Of a DNA stretch of 5,404 bases, positions 4,680 to 5,404 are shown piece after piece. Position numbers and translations under genes: made by a program. Location of the stretch: positions 7,280 through 12,683 of the forward strand of contig JAHFMK010000008.1 in the NCBI GenBank assembly GCA_023264435.1. The letters are read 5' to 3'. This DNA is from Candidatus Kaiserbacteria bacterium. GTDB taxonomy: Bacteria > Patescibacteriota > Minisyncoccia > Phycocordibacterales > UBA918. Numbering within the stretch: the stretch's first letter is position 1; each line of letters opens with the position of its first letter. The notes under the pieces are model-generated. The model made no database searches, was not told the origin of the DNA, and saw only the letters and a list, made by a program, of their open reading frames with translations.

Positions 4680-5404
4680 ATGAAAGAAGATGCACAAAAA
4701 AAGAATGAATCAGATGCGACAGCAAGCCCGCCACGTCGCCCTTCGATTGATACTGATGAAATAAACGAAGTCCGAAAACGATTATATACACGTGGGTCAG
4801 ATTTTGCACACAATGCTCGTCATTCTATACCTCCACGTGAACAAACGTTACAAAATCCTACTGTTTTACACACAGAAATCCCTGTCCCCGATAGTGTTAC
4901 TGCACACACTACCTCGCACGTTACTCCCGTACCACATGAGATAATACATGAAGTATCATCCGAGACCATGTCATCAAAAAATACCCGTAAAAAATATAGA
5001 AAGATTTTTGCTATTGTCGGAATTATTTTCTTTATTATTTCTGCGGCTATCGCAAGCTTCATCATATTTTGGGGTGGGAATACTATTTCTGGAGAAAATA
5101 TCTCAATCACGGCAACAGGTGCATTGGCAGTCGGTGGTGGGGGAATATACGAGTTTTCTGCGGCTATCGCAAATAAAAACACTGTTCCCATTCAATCCGT
5201 AACACTTATTATTGAGTATCCAAAAGGAACGCACTCTGCGTCTGATGAAAATAAAGAAATTTCAATCGAGCGACAATCTTTAAGTACTATTGGTGCGGGC
5301 GAAATGATAAACGTTCCCGTAAAAGCTCGTATGTATGGTGAGGAAAACGAAGATAAAGAAATAAAAGTGTGGATTGAATATCGTGTGGCAGGGTCAAACG
5401 CAAC
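4680..5404 (+). CDS. Membrane-anchored protein with extracytoplasmic beta-rich domain, 3' truncated by window
   Basis: I do not recognise a named family. The frame is open from the ATG at 4680 to the window edge: 241 codons plus 2 bases. Residues 1-108 form a polar, probably disordered tail rich in Pro, Thr, Ser, His and charged residues. A basic stretch, KNTRKKYRK (100-108), directly precedes one hydrophobic segment at about 109-131 (IFAIVGIIFFIISAAIASFI in its core). By the positive-inside rule the N-terminus is cytoplasmic and the C-terminal part faces outward. From about 134 (GGNTISGENISI) the sequence alternates like an Ig-like or CARDB-type beta-sandwich: ANKNTVPIQSVTLIIEYPKG (164-183), LSTIGAGEMINVPVKARMYG (201-220), then EIKVWIEYRVAGSN. 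Comparable adhesion or S-layer-type domains occur in surface proteins, so a cell-envelope role is inferred. It is preceded by its own promoter. An 18-bp exact in-frame repeat lies inside it (5038-5055 and 5155-5172). Confidence 0.85.
   Translation, partial: MKEDAQKKNESDATASPPRRPSIDTDEINEVRKRLYTRGSDFAHNARHSIPPREQTLQNPTVLHTEIPVPDSVTAHTTSHVTPVPHEIIHEVSSETMSSKNTRKKYRKIFAIVGIIFFIISAAIASFIIFWGGNTISGENISITATGALAVGGGGIYEFSAAIANKNTVPIQSVTLIIEYPKGTHSASDENKEISIERQSLSTIGAGEMINVPVKARMYGEENEDKEIKVWIEYRVAGSNA
5038..5172 (+). repeat. 18-bp exact direct repeat within the membrane-protein gene
   Basis: TTTCTGCGGCTATCGCAA occurs at 5038-5055 and again at 5155-5172, 117 bases (39 codons) apart and in the same reading frame. 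Both copies encode SAAIA: once in the transmembrane helix (residues 121-125) and once in the outer beta domain (160-164). A chance match of this length within a window this size is unlikely, and the surrounding codons do not match. Origin and meaning are unknown. Confidence 0.8.

Noticed and set aside
4654..4683. 9-codon mini-ORF (MKGRGIIFS) whose stop overlaps the membrane-protein start as ATGA
   Set aside because: The overlap could suggest translational coupling, but the mini-ORF spans a perfect extended -10 box and has no Shine-Dalgarno. A promoter is the simpler reading.
1..5404. CRISPR array, tRNA or rRNA gene, insertion sequence, or TGA recoding
   Set aside because: No regularly spaced repeats, cloverleaf sequence, rRNA motifs or transposase motifs were seen. 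argS ends naturally at TGA, so the code with TGA as glycine does not apply.

Overview
This window looks like a chromosomal stretch from a candidate-phyla-radiation (Patescibacteria, probably Parcubacteria-like) bacterium. The evidence is a moderately AT-rich composition, tightly packed genes on one strand, a eukaryote/archaeal-like 'type 2' isoleucyl-tRNA synthetase, a short RecO, a single-pass membrane protein with a long polar cytoplasmic tail, and start codons without Shine-Dalgarno sequences. The lineage is an inference; no rRNA or other marker is present. The standard bacterial code fits: argS ends at TGA exactly where the family normally ends, ileS at TAG and recO at TAA.

Layout, all on the + strand: (1) 1-197, the 3' end of argS (arginyl-tRNA synthetase), missed by a start-to-stop ORF search because its start is outside the window. 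(2) 198-475, an intergenic region with no convincing gene. It holds two hairpins (234-271 and 308-342, the second followed by eight T's), a possible extended -10 promoter (361-369), and two related dyads (376-394 and 403-419) with identical 7-base spacers and compensating arm differences. A third dyad lies at 436-450, and a -10-like box sits directly before the ileS start. (3) 476-4018, ileS, 1180 residues, with an extra domain of about 190 residues. (4) 4019-4059, a perfect 19-bp hairpin that fills most of the ileS-recO gap. (5) 4068-4643, recO. (6) 4680-5404, the first 241 codons of a membrane-anchored protein of unknown function, preceded by a TGnTATAAT extended -10 box.

The standout is ileS. 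A complete histidine-phosphatase (phosphoglycerate-mutase-like) domain is inserted in frame in the middle of the synthetase catalytic domain, between the SRQRYWG segment and the DCWFESG segment. All signature residues I could look for in both enzymes are present, so this may be a bifunctional protein. I do not know of an established function for this architecture. A second theme is possible leaderless transcription: at ileS and at the membrane-protein gene a -10-like hexamer lies exactly 6 nt before the ATG.

Functionally the window combines translation (two aminoacyl-tRNA synthetases), recombinational repair (RecO) and a cell-envelope protein. Apart from the two synthetases there is no obvious shared pathway.
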